From Pipra filicauda (lineage: Eukaryota > Chordata > Aves > Passeriformes > Pipridae), in NCBI RefSeq assembly GCF_003945595.2, contig NW_024104421.1:8990001-9054000 (forward strand): 64,000 bases of DNA, in the 5' to 3' direction. Position 1 is the stretch's first letter. Every line of letters begins with the position of its first letter. The notes under the pieces were generated by a model. The model searched no databases. It was not told the DNA's origin and saw only the letters and a list, made by a program, of their open reading frames with translations. This document shows, in pieces, positions 28,001 to 35,920 of the stretch. The translations under genes were made by a program, and so were the position numbers.

Positions 28001-28909
28001 AAATGTTATCCAAAAAGCCTTTAGTAGAACTCAAGTATAACTATATTTTCAAGAAAAAAAAAGTCTCATTGTTCTGTGCATGCTATAATCAGTTAAATCT
28101 CTGAATTAAAATTGTGATGCTAATGCTTTGAAAATATGAATGTTTGAAAATTACGTGTTGATGCTATCTTGAGGTAAAAAAACTACATGTATACGTATGT
28201 TACATAACATTTGTTCTTATTTTACAAAAGTCAGCTAAGTGAAATTTGTACTTTTGCCATTAAAAGGGGCGAGAAATGTTTTAATCCAGTACAAATTATA
28301 TCATATATAAAATTTCTACACCCTTTAAGACTCTTTTCCAATATCTTAAAGTTATTAATCCACTTCCTTAAGTTAGTTGCTATTATATGTTTTAGAGCAA
28401 TGCCATTTTGTGACGATATAGGAAATGTAGTTGCAATGGCCAGCATAGGTTTGTTTTATTGATGGAACATTAGTTTTTTTTAAAAAAATAATGTGTCAGT
28501 CTTGGTATAAAAGGGATGTAATTCCCAGGTAACTTTTTATTTCTTCACATGTTTTTTATATTCTTACATGACAGAAGGTACAAATTCATGTCTTGATGTA
28601 CCAGTGCTTGGAACTATTTCTGAAAGTCTTCACCAGACTAGAAGTTGTACAGAAATGGGAAAGCTGAGTTGTCAGCCAAGGAACAAGAACTCCAAGAATG
28701 AACAGATGGATGTGAATAATGACAAAGTAATCTGTGACAAGGAAAGTGAACCATCTTTGCAAAAAAATGCTAAAAGACTTAAGACTTCAAACAGCTCTCA
28801 GAAGGAATTGGACAGCAAAATCGGGGGTAAAAGAAAACAGACCAAAACTTCCAGTAAGAATAAGTTGATTGCTGGTCAGGCAAAATTGACTCAATTTTTT
28901 CGACTATAG
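937..28909 (+). CDS. PARPBP: PARPBP (PARI), 3' portion, six exons joined
   Basis: Gene-level entry; exons are listed separately. PARPBP/PARI is a nuclear protein with a UvrD-like helicase fold that binds PCNA and RAD51 and restrains homologous recombination at replication forks (family knowledge). The six exons join in consistent phase with GT-AG boundaries. They give 358 sense or nonsense codons plus the terminal stop, close to the length of the matching part of the human protein (579 residues in total). Conserved stretches include [41 protein letters not shown] and KSQFACTYK, and the protein ends in the PIP box QAKLTQFF. The upstream exons are outside the window. One oddity: codon 191 of the joined frame is TAG (17651-17653). 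As read, the product would lose the last 167 residues, including the PIP box. Everything after the stop is still well conserved, so a base error or a recent null allele is likelier than an old pseudogene. The downstream neighbour PMCH matches mammalian gene order. Confidence 0.95.
3122..3359 (+). other. Candidate alternative terminal exon of PARPBP
   Basis: An AG acceptor at 3120-3121 (ctgttatttcag) is followed by an open frame to a TAA at 3357-3359. Joining the exon ending at 1091 (phase 2, AG) to 3122 gives AGT TTT GTC and stays in this open frame for about 79 residues. The frame has no internal ATG, so it could only be translated as a spliced continuation. An ATTAAA polyadenylation-type hexamer follows at 3370-3375. 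The residues (for example [20 protein letters not shown]) match nothing I recognise. One frame in three would fit by chance and the open run is modest, so this is a hypothesis. Confidence 0.2.
4172..4325. other. CpG-dense GC-rich patch in PARPBP intron
   Basis: Twelve CpG dinucleotides were counted in about 155 bp, while the surrounding intron is AT-rich and almost CpG-free. The patch has no recognised repeat signature. It underlies a 169-codon antisense open frame (4016-4525) whose protein has no family resemblance I can see. It could be a small unmethylated regulatory element, a recent insertion, or an old exon. Confidence 0.45.
4609..6240 (-). mobile_element. CR1 LINE fragment, antisense, with reverse transcriptase remnant
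   Basis: Reading the - strand, the element ends in the CR1 3' tail (complement of agaatcatagagtaattcag at 4611). Upstream of that tail are the 3' region and part of the reverse transcriptase. Around 5340-5490 the - strand encodes a recognisable RT palm stretch, [13 protein letters not shown], with the FADD motif. Farther upstream (5700-6240) the sequence aligns by eye with the more 5' part of CR1 ORF2. A 25-base T run at 5663-5687 sits where several hundred bases of RT sequence appear to be missing. The frames are broken by stops and indels, so this is a dead copy. The 6240 boundary is approximate. Confidence 0.85.
5663..5687. repeat. Poly(T) run inside CR1
   Basis: Twenty-five consecutive T residues interrupt the CR1 remnant at the point where part of its reverse transcriptase sequence is lacking. 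Confidence 0.95.
10413..10596 (+). CDS. PARPBP: PARPBP internal exon (second in window)
   Basis: 184 nt with acceptor gcctattttcag and donor CGG|gtaatg. The first base completes the split codon AG|A. The translation runs [19 protein letters not shown], then [20 protein letters not shown] and so on to SPTR. It closely follows human PARPBP (IAGGQIL, DPFCKAIEEVAQDLDL). It ends in phase 0. The frame stays open into the intron to 10698, but the divergence after 10596 marks the true exon end. Confidence 0.95.
11290..11520 (+). mobile_element. Truncated ERV LTR (3' portion), + orientation
   Basis: The sequence matches by eye the 3' part of the avian LTR also present as the solo copy at 34961-35915, read on that copy's - strand. 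Shared landmarks are the gtctgttttgcccatgatgg segment, the gatagagcagcttgg segment and the terminal gggtcaactcaccaca, ending in CA at 11520. The 5' portion of the LTR is missing or too diverged. The left limit is approximate. Confidence 0.75.
11529..11546 (+). other. ERV primer-binding-site-like sequence
   Basis: Eight bases after the LTR's terminal CA, the sequence TGGTGCCCAGTGTGGGCC resembles the retroviral primer-binding site complementary to a tRNA 3' end (TGG-GCCC-type start). Its place just after the LTR shows that this LTR is the 5' LTR of a provirus. The next few hundred bases (to roughly 11770) are presumably untranslated leader. No gag, pol or env coding was recognised. Confidence 0.6.
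13952..14130 (+). CDS. PARPBP: PARPBP internal exon (third in window)
   Basis: 179 nt with acceptor tttactttcag and donor TTCAG|gtcagt, starting in phase 0 and ending in phase 2. The translation begins [19 protein letters not shown], then [20 protein letters not shown], and ends TSVLTLFR. This is one of the best conserved blocks of PARPBP (human [21 protein letters not shown]). The frame is intact. Confidence 0.95.
14914..14935. repeat. Poly(T) run
   Basis: Twenty-two consecutive T residues. No retroelement body was recognised next to it. Confidence 0.95.
16968..17035. repeat. AAAT-rich low-complexity stretch
   Basis: Repeated AAATAAATAAA units on both sides of a TTTATTTATG inverted copy, which can fold into a weak AT hairpin. 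Confidence 0.7.
17599..17680 (+). CDS. PARPBP: PARPBP internal exon carrying an in-frame TAG
   Basis: 82 nt with acceptor ttttaatgtag and donor AATTAAG|gtactg, starting in phase 2 and ending in phase 0. The translation reads [17 protein letters not shown], then a stop, then KSMKEKVIK. Human PARPBP reads IKPLRERI, C, VSMQEKKIKM at the same place, so a sense codon has become TAG at 17651-17653. Skipping the exon, using the internal GT at 17646, or using the AG at 17652-17653 all break the frame. The AG at 17639-17640 keeps the frame but still includes the stop. No simple splicing choice removes it. Exon identity is sure; whether the stop is real is not. Confidence 0.9.
17651..17653 (+). other. 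Premature TAG codon in PARPBP
   Basis: In frame with the upstream exons and with all downstream exons. It would remove 167 residues, including the C-terminal PCNA-binding motif. Two exon junctions lie downstream, so nonsense-mediated decay would be expected if the base call is right. Confidence 0.85.
17681..27811 (+). other. PARPBP intron, 10.1 kb, with CR1 insertion
   Basis: AT-rich intron. The only recognised element is the CR1 copy at 25605-25925. A pyrimidine-rich part (about 20040-21100) and a 124-codon open frame (22058-22432) show no family resemblance. Confidence 0.75.
25605..25925 (+). mobile_element. CR1 LINE 3' fragment, + orientation
   Basis: Typical avian CR1 3' end, with the landmarks cttcctcacaagggg, ggttaggttggatattagg, ggttgggcactggaacagc and ctgtcctgtgcagg. 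The tail gatattcaatgattctac is a diverged copy of the CR1 terminal octamer repeat. It is the same subfamily type as the copy at 63160-63462. It is 5'-truncated and non-coding. Confidence 0.92.
27812..27953 (+). CDS. PARPBP: PARPBP penultimate exon
   Basis: 142 nt with acceptor gctatttgcag and donor GGGACAG|gtaagc. It starts in phase 0 with [20 protein letters not shown], matching human [17 protein letters not shown], and ends one base into a codon. Later residues ([17 protein letters not shown]) are poorly conserved and polar, as expected for the disordered C-terminal region. It lies downstream of the TAG at 17651. Confidence 0.93.
27954..28574 (+). other. PARPBP last intron, 621 bp
   Basis: Short AT-rich intron between a strong gtaagc donor and the acceptor ttacatgacag. 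No other feature was seen. Confidence 0.85.
28575..28909 (+). CDS. PARPBP: PARPBP terminal exon with PIP box
   Basis: 335 nt to the stop TAG at 28907-28909. It encodes a lysine- and serine-rich, probably disordered tail ([33 protein letters not shown]), then [14 protein letters not shown] at the very end. QAKLTQFF fits the canonical PCNA-interacting peptide QxxLxxFF and is the same as the human C-terminus as I recall it. The basic clusters may act in nuclear import. Such conservation downstream of the premature stop argues that the gene was functional until very recently or still is. Confidence 0.96.
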
Positions 28910-29066
28910 GTTTTTGTTTTGACATACATGGTATGTTGACAGTTGTAAAATTTTGTGAGAAAAAGGGTGAAATTCATGAATTGCTTCCTTTCATACTCAA
29001 ATAATTGAAAGTAGCTTGTGTATAATATTAGACAACTTATTACAAGTCTGGATTATGCTGAAGTCT

Positions 29067-29072
29067 TTTATT
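29067..29072 (-). terminator. PMCH polyadenylation signal
   Basis: TTTATT on the + strand is AATAAA on the - strand, about 200 bases after the PMCH stop. A variant ATTAAA lies nearer, at 29230-29235 (- strand), so two cleavage sites are possible. Confidence 0.55.
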
Positions 29073-29220
29073 TTATAATAGCAATACATTGTTAGTAATT
29101 GCAGTACGTGCTTTTTGGTAACGATTTATGTATCCCTCTACAATGTGATGGGAAACTATTTTTGGATGCATATGTATAGCCACACTAAAACACAGTAACT
29201 TCAAATTGCATTAAATTCAA

Positions 29221-29226
29221 AATAAA
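29221..29226 (+). terminator. PARPBP polyadenylation signal
   Basis: First canonical AATAAA on the + strand after the PARPBP stop codon. A second lies at 29521-29526; its use would run the transcript across PMCH exon 3 and intron 2. Confidence 0.6.
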
Positions 29227-29266
29227 ATGTTTAATCTTCAAAGATGGTGGTGCAGATCAATAGTTT

Positions 29267-29316
29267 TCATGCTTGCCAACAAGGTCGATAGACTCTTCCC
29301 AGCATACACCTGAGGA
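29267..29316 (-). CDS. PMCH: PMCH exon 3, MCH core
   Basis: 50 nt to the TGA stop, with acceptor ttcctcccttag. With the split codon A|TC it encodes ILRCMLGRVYRPCWQA. The receptor-binding disulfide ring from RC to PCW is intact. In mammals too, a short last exon carries most of mature MCH. Confidence 0.96.
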
Positions 29317-30482
29317 CTAAGGGAGGAAAAAAAAAATCTGAAGGTTTAAATCTGCAAAGAACTAGAATTCTTATGGTCTCTGAAAACATTAATTTAAAAA
29401 ATGCTCCCTCCCCTGTGCACTGATTCACAACAGGCATGGAGTTTCTACGTGAAATTTTATCAAATTGCTATATTAACATTGCACTATACTTTACCAGAAT
29501 GAAATGATTTTTTATGTAAAAATAAAATTTATTTACTGTCAAAATCTCTTCTTCCTATAGGGAGTTTAGCTGAATTTTCTTCATCTGTGGTTTCTCTTTC
29601 CTGTATTGATTCAATATTTTGAATTTCAGTGTCAACTGGAAAAGCCATGGCTCCCTTCAGTAGTTGTTTTCTACCTAAGTTGATTGGCCTGACATGATTT
29701 AAGAAATCACGTCTGGAACCCGTGTCCTGTTTTGAGGGAAAACAAGAGTAGTGGTTTATCTTTATTTACAGTCAGTCATGTTCACATTTTATACTTTATA
29801 CTTCATAGTGCAACTATTTTATGTTTCAAGATCATAGGTTAAAAGTAATGACCTGCATTACATCTTTGGCCGAAAAGGTTTAATGGTAAAGAACATAATG
29901 AAATAATGAGCCTCATGTTTGGCGAAGTTAAAAACCTGTTGCTGCATATAGGGACATGCTGAATCAAACATAAGTATAGGCTTTTTCCCCCCCACAAGCT
30001 TTGGCTACATATAGTTCTGTAAAAATCAGATTTAATTCAACTGTCCAAGTTACACATTCAAAATCCTGGCACTAGATACTTACAGCTGAAAATTTATTCT
30101 TGACTATGGTATGTTAAACTGGTATTTTTGTATATTTACCAGGTTGTTGCTTTAAATTATTGTACTTGTTTTCTAAAGGGGTATAAATAAATTTCCTTTT
30201 TATAATTAAGCCGAAACGTAAAACTGAACTCACCAAAAACTTCATGTTTCCATCATTCTTTTCATTGAAAACAATGCTGTCTTCAGTCATGTATTGCTTC
30301 AGCAAAGGTATAGCTCCTCTGTTCAGAGCCATGTCTCCATTTCGGAGAGTTTTTCCTAGATTTAGTGAGGTTAGCAACATATCTTCATCTTCCACCTCTT
30401 GCAGAGATTTTGAAACTGAGAGTAGAAAACCTTGAGAAAAAAGAGAGAGGGAGAGAATTAATATGTATGATGAGATACACAT
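29267..30482 (-). CDS. PMCH: PMCH, pro-melanin-concentrating hormone, three exons joined
   Basis: Complete coding region: exons 30482-30234, 29726-29537 and 29316-29267 (249+190+50 nt), giving 162 residues. PMCH is the secreted precursor of MCH, a hypothalamic neuropeptide in feeding, arousal and energy balance, and of NEI and possibly NGE (family knowledge). The N-terminus MCISSYILILSLSLFSQG is a signal peptide. The start corresponds to human Met4; an in-frame TAA lies three codons upstream, so no earlier start exists. That alone accounts for the 3-residue difference from human (165). The NEI-like segment is ETTDEENSAKLPI followed by GRR, an amidation plus dibasic cleavage signal. Mature MCH reads DFDILRCMLGRVYRPCWQA, with the two ring cysteines. 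Compared with the mammalian peptide, position 4 is Ile instead of Met and position 19 is Ala instead of Val. The gene converges on PARPBP. Confidence 0.97.
29317..29536 (-). other. PMCH intron 2, 220 bp
   Basis: Short intron with GT-AG ends and a T-rich tract before the acceptor. No other feature was seen. Confidence 0.9.
29537..29726 (-). CDS. PMCH: PMCH exon 2
   Basis: 190 nt with acceptor ccctcaaaacag and donor TTTGACA|gtaaat. It encodes DTGSRRDFLNHVRPINLG, an NGE-like segment (GAMAFPVDTEIQNIESIQE), and the NEI-like segment ending in Ile followed by Gly-Arg-Arg. The first three residues of MCH (DFD) are at its end. The final base A begins the codon completed in exon 3. Confidence 0.95.
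29727..30233 (-). other. PMCH intron 1, 507 bp
   Basis: GT-AG intron between the gtgagt donor and the ccctcaaaacag acceptor. No other feature was seen. Confidence 0.9.
30234..30482 (-). CDS. PMCH: PMCH exon 1 (coding part)
   Basis: 249 nt from the ATG to the donor AAGTTTTTG|gtgagt, ending in phase 0. It encodes the signal peptide and the acidic N-terminal spacer, including LGKTLRNGDMALNRG, IPLLKQYMTEDSIVF and NEKNDGNMKFL. Human PMCH has the same layout, and the signal peptide is the most similar part. Confidence 0.96.
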
Positions 30483-30579
30483 TCTTAGTTATTTAATGCT
30501 TCCATAGAAGTTCAGCAGTTCTCAAATGTTAAGAAAGCTTTTCCAGTTGTAAATTAACACATTCTCCATTTGTGCCCAC

Positions 30580-30587
30580 TTTATATA
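30580..30587 (-). promoter_or_regulatory. PMCH TATA box
   Basis: TTTATATA on the + strand is TATATAAA on the - strand, about 98-105 bases upstream of the PMCH ATG. A start site 25-30 bases downstream would leave a 5' UTR of about 70-75 nt. Position and sequence suit a tissue-restricted TATA-driven neuropeptide promoter. Confidence 0.6.
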
Positions 30588-30619
30588 TTTCACAGGTTGA
30601 ATGGAAACTACTTCAGTGG

Positions 30620-33600
30620 CTGATGAGTTCACCCTTTTAAAATGACTCATATTAAGGAGTAACATTTTCTATAATCCTCCTAATCCCATCTGTTGTTTAG
30701 AACTAAAACTTTCCTTTATCATGGATAATTTGTTTCTTTGTATGTTTTCAGAATAGCACAGATTAGTTCCTTTCGATGGGTCAGTATAACAAAGGTCACA
30801 GAAAAAGTGATGTCCATTTGTGTTGTTTATAAAGCCTTACCTCCAGTTAAGGCAACTCAAGAGAAGGAACTAATCTACTTAAGTAAGGAAGACTGTTGTA
30901 AAGATATGATCTATCATAGCTTTTGATCAAAACTTGATTCACTAGAGTTGAAGACCTTGAAATTTAATGATAGCTTAGACTGCTGCCGTGTTAGAGCTGA
31001 AATTATTAGTTTGTATTTTGATGTCCATTGTACGAGGTTGCATTATTCAGAGTTAGTCTAGAAATATTTATTAATACTTAAATAACTGTATTTGTTTTCA
31101 TTTTCTTACTGAAAGTGGACCTTTCCCAGCTACAAATATAACATAGTCAAATGTGCTAAGAATGTAGAAAGAAAAGTAAACTTCAGTTTTTCATTTAAAA
31201 AGTCTTTGAAATGTATCTGTTACCCCATGGAAGGAAATGTAGAAATTTCCACATACAGTCTCTGGAGGTTGTTGGTTTTTTTTTTTTTTTTACCTTATCT
31301 GGAAGGCAAATGGGCCAGCTGAAATGTAGCTAATCTCTTAATGTCAGTGATACAAACCACCTATTCAGTGGCTGTGTGCCTCTTAGCTAGTAATTTATAT
31401 TTGTTTTATCTTTTAGCTTAGTGCAGGCTATCAAACATCCTGCTATTCAAGGCAAACCACTAGGAAATTGAGCTCTGATCACTGTTTACTTGCTGGACAC
31501 ACACCTACCTTGCCAAAGTAACTTCCTGATAAGAAGTATAATGGCAAAATATGTCATCCAATCTCTTTTTGCTACTTTGTATTTTTCCCTCACATTACGT
31601 GTTTGTATAGTTTTGTTCAATTAATGAAGCACTGGAGGAGTGCTTTGGAGCTGTGTTGGCAGCAAACTTTTCTTTTTATGTTCTGGTATGTGTTAGGAGT
31701 TGGGGACAAAGCTCTCAACCCAGTAACTGTGTATGTGAAACGAGCTTCTGCTTATGTGAAGCTACAGCACCCACAGGTAAGCAGCGTCTATCACACATTG
31801 TTCACTTTCGAATTCTTCTCTCATTTAATACAAAGAACAGTTCCAGTGAGTACAACTGGCCTGGATCATTTGGAAAGCCCATCTGCAGTGTCTATCTAGT
31901 TGTCTACTATGAGACATAAGCCCATGTCTATGAAAGAATATAAGATCAGGGCAGACTTGTGGTATTCCCCTCAGTATACTCCAGTGTTTCTTAAACTGGT
32001 GGTTAATTTTTAAGTTTTGTTGGATATCTAAGGTGGTTCTATTAATAATTAGTAGAACCTTCTAATTAGACTGCCAAGAAATCGATAGCATGTGTCTATA
32101 AATTCAATAACTTATCTAAACTGCTCTGAGCAGGCAGAAAACTTTCATACACCTGCAGATTTGCAATGTGTGTGGCTGTGTACAGCTCTTAATAATGCCT
32201 TTGGGAATCCTAACACTCTGATGTCTACATATTTTCCTTTTCCTCCTGCAATTTTCAATTTTAGTAAAAATGTATAATGTTTTAATAGATCAGCTTCTAT
32301 GTTTGTCATCGTTTATGAAATTATTTTTTCTTTTTAAATAGTAAATAGTAACCCAGTATTGCTTCCAGAACAATAATAATTATTTTGAGAAACCCTTCTT
32401 GCTTCTATATTACATGTAGTAACAACAAAATACAAACTCTTAACATCTGAAATCTCACGTTATATGTGAGTAAATAAAATCTAGGTGATAATGTGCCTGG
32501 AATTTCTCTCATACTCACTTTAAATTCTTCTAGGAAAGGGTTACAAAACAATTGTAATACTTTATTTAGTCTTGTAAATAGTTTCTTTTAGTCTGTAACT
32601 GCCGTATGCAAGTACTTGAACCTAATGCCTAGTATTGACTGAACAATAAGTAAACCAGATATATATTGTATAAAGTCAGTTTTGTTTCCCCCTATTATCA
32701 GAATTGAAAAACTTTGCAATGCAACAGAGACTATTTAAGCAACCTTAATAAATCATTTTAATGAGTTGTAAAATAGCACAAAAATACTTGGTCGATATTA
32801 ATTTGCCCAGTGGCATACTATTTCTGATTTTAAAAGGTGGTTTGGGGGTTTTTTGTTTGTTTTATTTTTAGTTTGGATCTTTGGATTTTATACAAACAGC
32901 TGTAATTTAGTCCTTTTAGAGTGCAGTTAGAAGATATTTGACATTTGAAGAAATGCCACAAATACTGAAACTTTGGAAGACTGATTTAAAACCAAATCCA
33001 AACTCTTCATAATACTTGTTCATTCGTGTGATCCTCTAGTAGCAGAGAAGGAAATGCAGACTCTTTCTTATCCCTGCAGTGTGTAAAAACATGGAGTTAT
33101 GTGCATGGTGTGTATTTCCAGGCTACTAAAACATTTGGGTATTTTTAATAACAACATAACATCCTCTTCAGTTGATAAATAACTGAATAGATTATATTTT
33201 TTGTAGCAGAATGAAGAAATCTGTGGCATTTATTTTATTAAAAGATCCATTTTAGCAGTAGATTTATCAGTATACATTGTGTATTGTGTCAGACAGGTGA
33301 AACTCTTTTAATTTCTCAGGCATAGATTTTATTTTTTCCTGATCCTTTTTCTTATGATATTGGACACAGTAAAAAGAATAGAATGGTAGTATAAATTGAT
33401 TTGTGCATTTTAATTAGCACTGATACAAATGGAGGTAAAAATATTCCAGAAAAGATTTATAGAATCTAGCAAGCACATTTGCCAAGAAGTTGGCTACAGC
33501 CACTTGGAAGGAAGTAATGAGGTTATGAGTTGTATCTGAAAGCCTAATCCTTTCCTGGGTATTAACTGTATCAATTCTATTTGGTCATACATTTGCTCAT

Positions 33601-34955
33601 TTTGGAACCAGATCCTGGAACTTTCTCAAGAAAGTGGACACTTGCTTTCAGTGACCCCATGATACAGACTGTCCATCTAAATACCTAAACGTTTTAGTTC
33701 CAAAACACTCCCACCCCAAATCCAACAAGCAGATGCTAAAGTGGAGGTTCTCTGTGCAATAATGGAAAGAACATACCAGCTGTTCACAGGACATATGAGA
33801 GGTAATTAGCGCACTTCATTATATTGACTCTAGGAAATTAAGACTCTTGCCTAGCACCATTTTGTTGTCCCTCCCTGCTGAATTGGTAGTCACCTAGAAT
33901 CAGCAAGTTGATGTAGCATAAAGTAGGCACAATGCTGCTTATAACAGGACAGCTTTGGACTTGTGCAGGTGCAGAGCTCTAAATATTTTGAGTACTTAAA
34001 ATCATCTTCTGTATGTGTGCCTGGTGAATGAACAAGAAAAGGGTGGGGGTGAATCCCCCACAAACTTAGGTGACTTTTAGTGAATTTCTGCCCAAGATCC
34101 AGAGTGGCCATTTCAGTTCTCTGTTGAATTATTGTCTGTGTGTTTATAGAATGAAATGTTGCATTTTTTTGTGTTAAAAATTAATTTCACAGTCAGGAAA
34201 ACTTTAAAATATTTTCTGCTGTTTGTTTTGAAAGACGTTTCAGAATTTCATTTGGAGGAACTGCATAGAAATGTAAATATTTCCTAAGGAATTGTACAGC
34301 AGAAGAACTGAATGATGTGTGTATAGTTCCTTCTGGCAAAGTTAATGATAGGCATGTTGGTCACATAATAATTTGCCAATACGCTATGTTTAGAATTAAT
34401 TGAGCTGTTCCTTTTACTGTTTAAGAATAAATTAAAAACCTCTAAAACCTGTCCCCCTCTTCCCAACAAGTGATTTTCTTATTCTGAAGGACCTTTTGCA
34501 AAACAGTCCATATGTAAGTCTATTAAGGGATTTCCAATTAATCAGTATAGTGGAAAGAGGAAAAGAGGAAGGAAGATTCCTCAAGCAATATTAGCTTCTT
34601 AATTAAGAAAAAAGCAGTGGTGATAGTGAATGTGCTGAGTAAAACTAGACTACTAGGCAGAAATTGAACAGCAGAATTATAAACATTGACCTGTTGGTTA
34701 CAGCAGATAAATTTTTATCTACTGTTAGCTTCACAGTAAATCTGTAAGCAGAGAACCTTATTAGTGTCATAACCCAAATAATAACTTCGGACTTTAGAGT
34801 ATAGATGAAATGGTTATATTATTTTTTTAAGCTTTATAAACCTCAGTTTCCCTTTAGAATACTTTGCTATGTCTGCCAGAATCCTCTGATTTTATGTATA
34901 TCTTTTTAGACTATTTTGTTTCTCTTCATTCAAATGTACCTCATGAAAAAGCTGT
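30620..34955. other. Intergenic sequence upstream of PMCH, no gene seen
   Basis: AT-rich and repeat-poor, with a T run near 31275-31291. It would contain any distal PMCH regulatory elements, but none can be assigned from sequence alone. The short open frames (for example 31603-31899) look like chance. Confidence 0.6.
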
Positions 34956-34960
34956 ATCTT
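34956..34960. repeat. Left target-site duplication of solo LTR
   Basis: ATCTT directly before the LTR's TGTGG. The right flank has ATTTT at 35916-35920 (4 of 5 match). A 5-bp duplication suits ERVL-type integration. Confidence 0.55.
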
Positions 34961-35915
34961 TGTGGTGGTTAACCCTGGCTGGACAGTGGGTGCCCAGCAA
35001 AGCTGCTCAACTGCTTCAGCTGGGCAGGGGAGAGGAAGTATAACTTAAGGCTTGTGGGTTGAGATAAGGGCAGGGAAAGGTCTCTCAGCAATCAGAGTCG
35101 TGACAAAAACAGATTCAACATGGGGGAGTTAATTTAATTTGTTCCAAATAAAATCAGATTAGGGTAATGAGAAAATAAACCCAAATCTAAAAAACATCTT
35201 CCCACCACCCCTCCTTTCTTCCCAGGCTCAACTTCACTCCCCATTTTCTTCCCCTTCCTCTCCTCCAGTAGTGTAGGGGGGATAGGGAATGGTGGGTTTA
35301 GTCTGTTCATCAAATGTTTTCTCTGCTGCTCCTCACTCCTCAAGAGTAGGACTCGGATTCTTCTCCTGCTCCAGTGTGGTGTCTCTTCTATGGGACATAA
35401 TCCTCCACAAACTTTCCCTTCCCATGGGCTGCAGTTCTTCACAAACTGCTCCAGCATGGGTCCCTTCCATGGTGTACAGTCCTTTGGGAACAGACAACAT
35501 GGGTCCCCCATGGGGTCACAAGTCCACCAGACCTCCATGGGCTGCAGGGGGACAGCTCCTTCACCTTTGCCACAGACTGCAGGGGAATCTCTGCTCTGGC
35601 ACCTGGAGCACCTCCTCCACCTCCTTCTTCACTGAACTTGGTGACTGCAGAGTTGTTTCTCTTACAAGGTCTCACTCCTCTCTCCAGGGGCAATTGTGCA
35701 GGGGTTATTTGTCCCTTTCTTAAGTATGTTATCAGAGAGGCACTGCCACTGTTACTGGTGGAACTTGACCTTGGACAACAGTGGGTCTGTCTTGTAGCCA
35801 GCTGGCATTGGCTTCACTGGACATGTAGGAAGCTTCTGGCAACTTCTCACAGCAGCCACTCCTGTAGCCCCCTCTCTCCCCACTACCAAAACATGGCCAT
35901 GCAAAGTCAAGTACA
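34961..35915 (-). mobile_element. Solo ERV LTR, 955 bp, - orientation
   Basis: On the - strand the element starts TGTACTTGACTTTGCATGG and ends GGGTTAACCACCACA, giving the TG...CA ends of a retroviral LTR. Its interior has the C-rich repeated 'catgggctgcag' and 'ccatggggtcacaag' motifs of a common neoavian LTR family. A TATA-like region (complement of about 35720-35730) and an ATTAAA on the - strand (35133-35138) lie in the expected order. Both flanks are unrelated unique DNA and no internal region is present, so it arose by LTR-LTR recombination. The open frames inside it (for example 35289-35723) follow from its GC-rich composition. Confidence 0.85.
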
Positions 35916-35920
35916 ATTTT
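35916..35920. repeat. Right target-site duplication of solo LTR
   Basis: ATTTT, matching the left ATCTT at four of five positions. Confidence 0.5.

Larger units (their letters stand above)
28910..29245 (+). other. Predicted PARPBP 3' UTR
   Basis: From the stop to just past the AATAAA at 29221-29226. The cleavage point is predicted 10-30 bases after the hexamer. It overlaps the predicted PMCH 3' UTR on the other strand. Confidence 0.55.

Noticed and set aside
35134..35723. Open frames of 134 and 144 codons on both strands
   Set aside because: They lie inside the solo LTR and arise from its GC-rich repeated motifs; LTRs do not encode these proteins.
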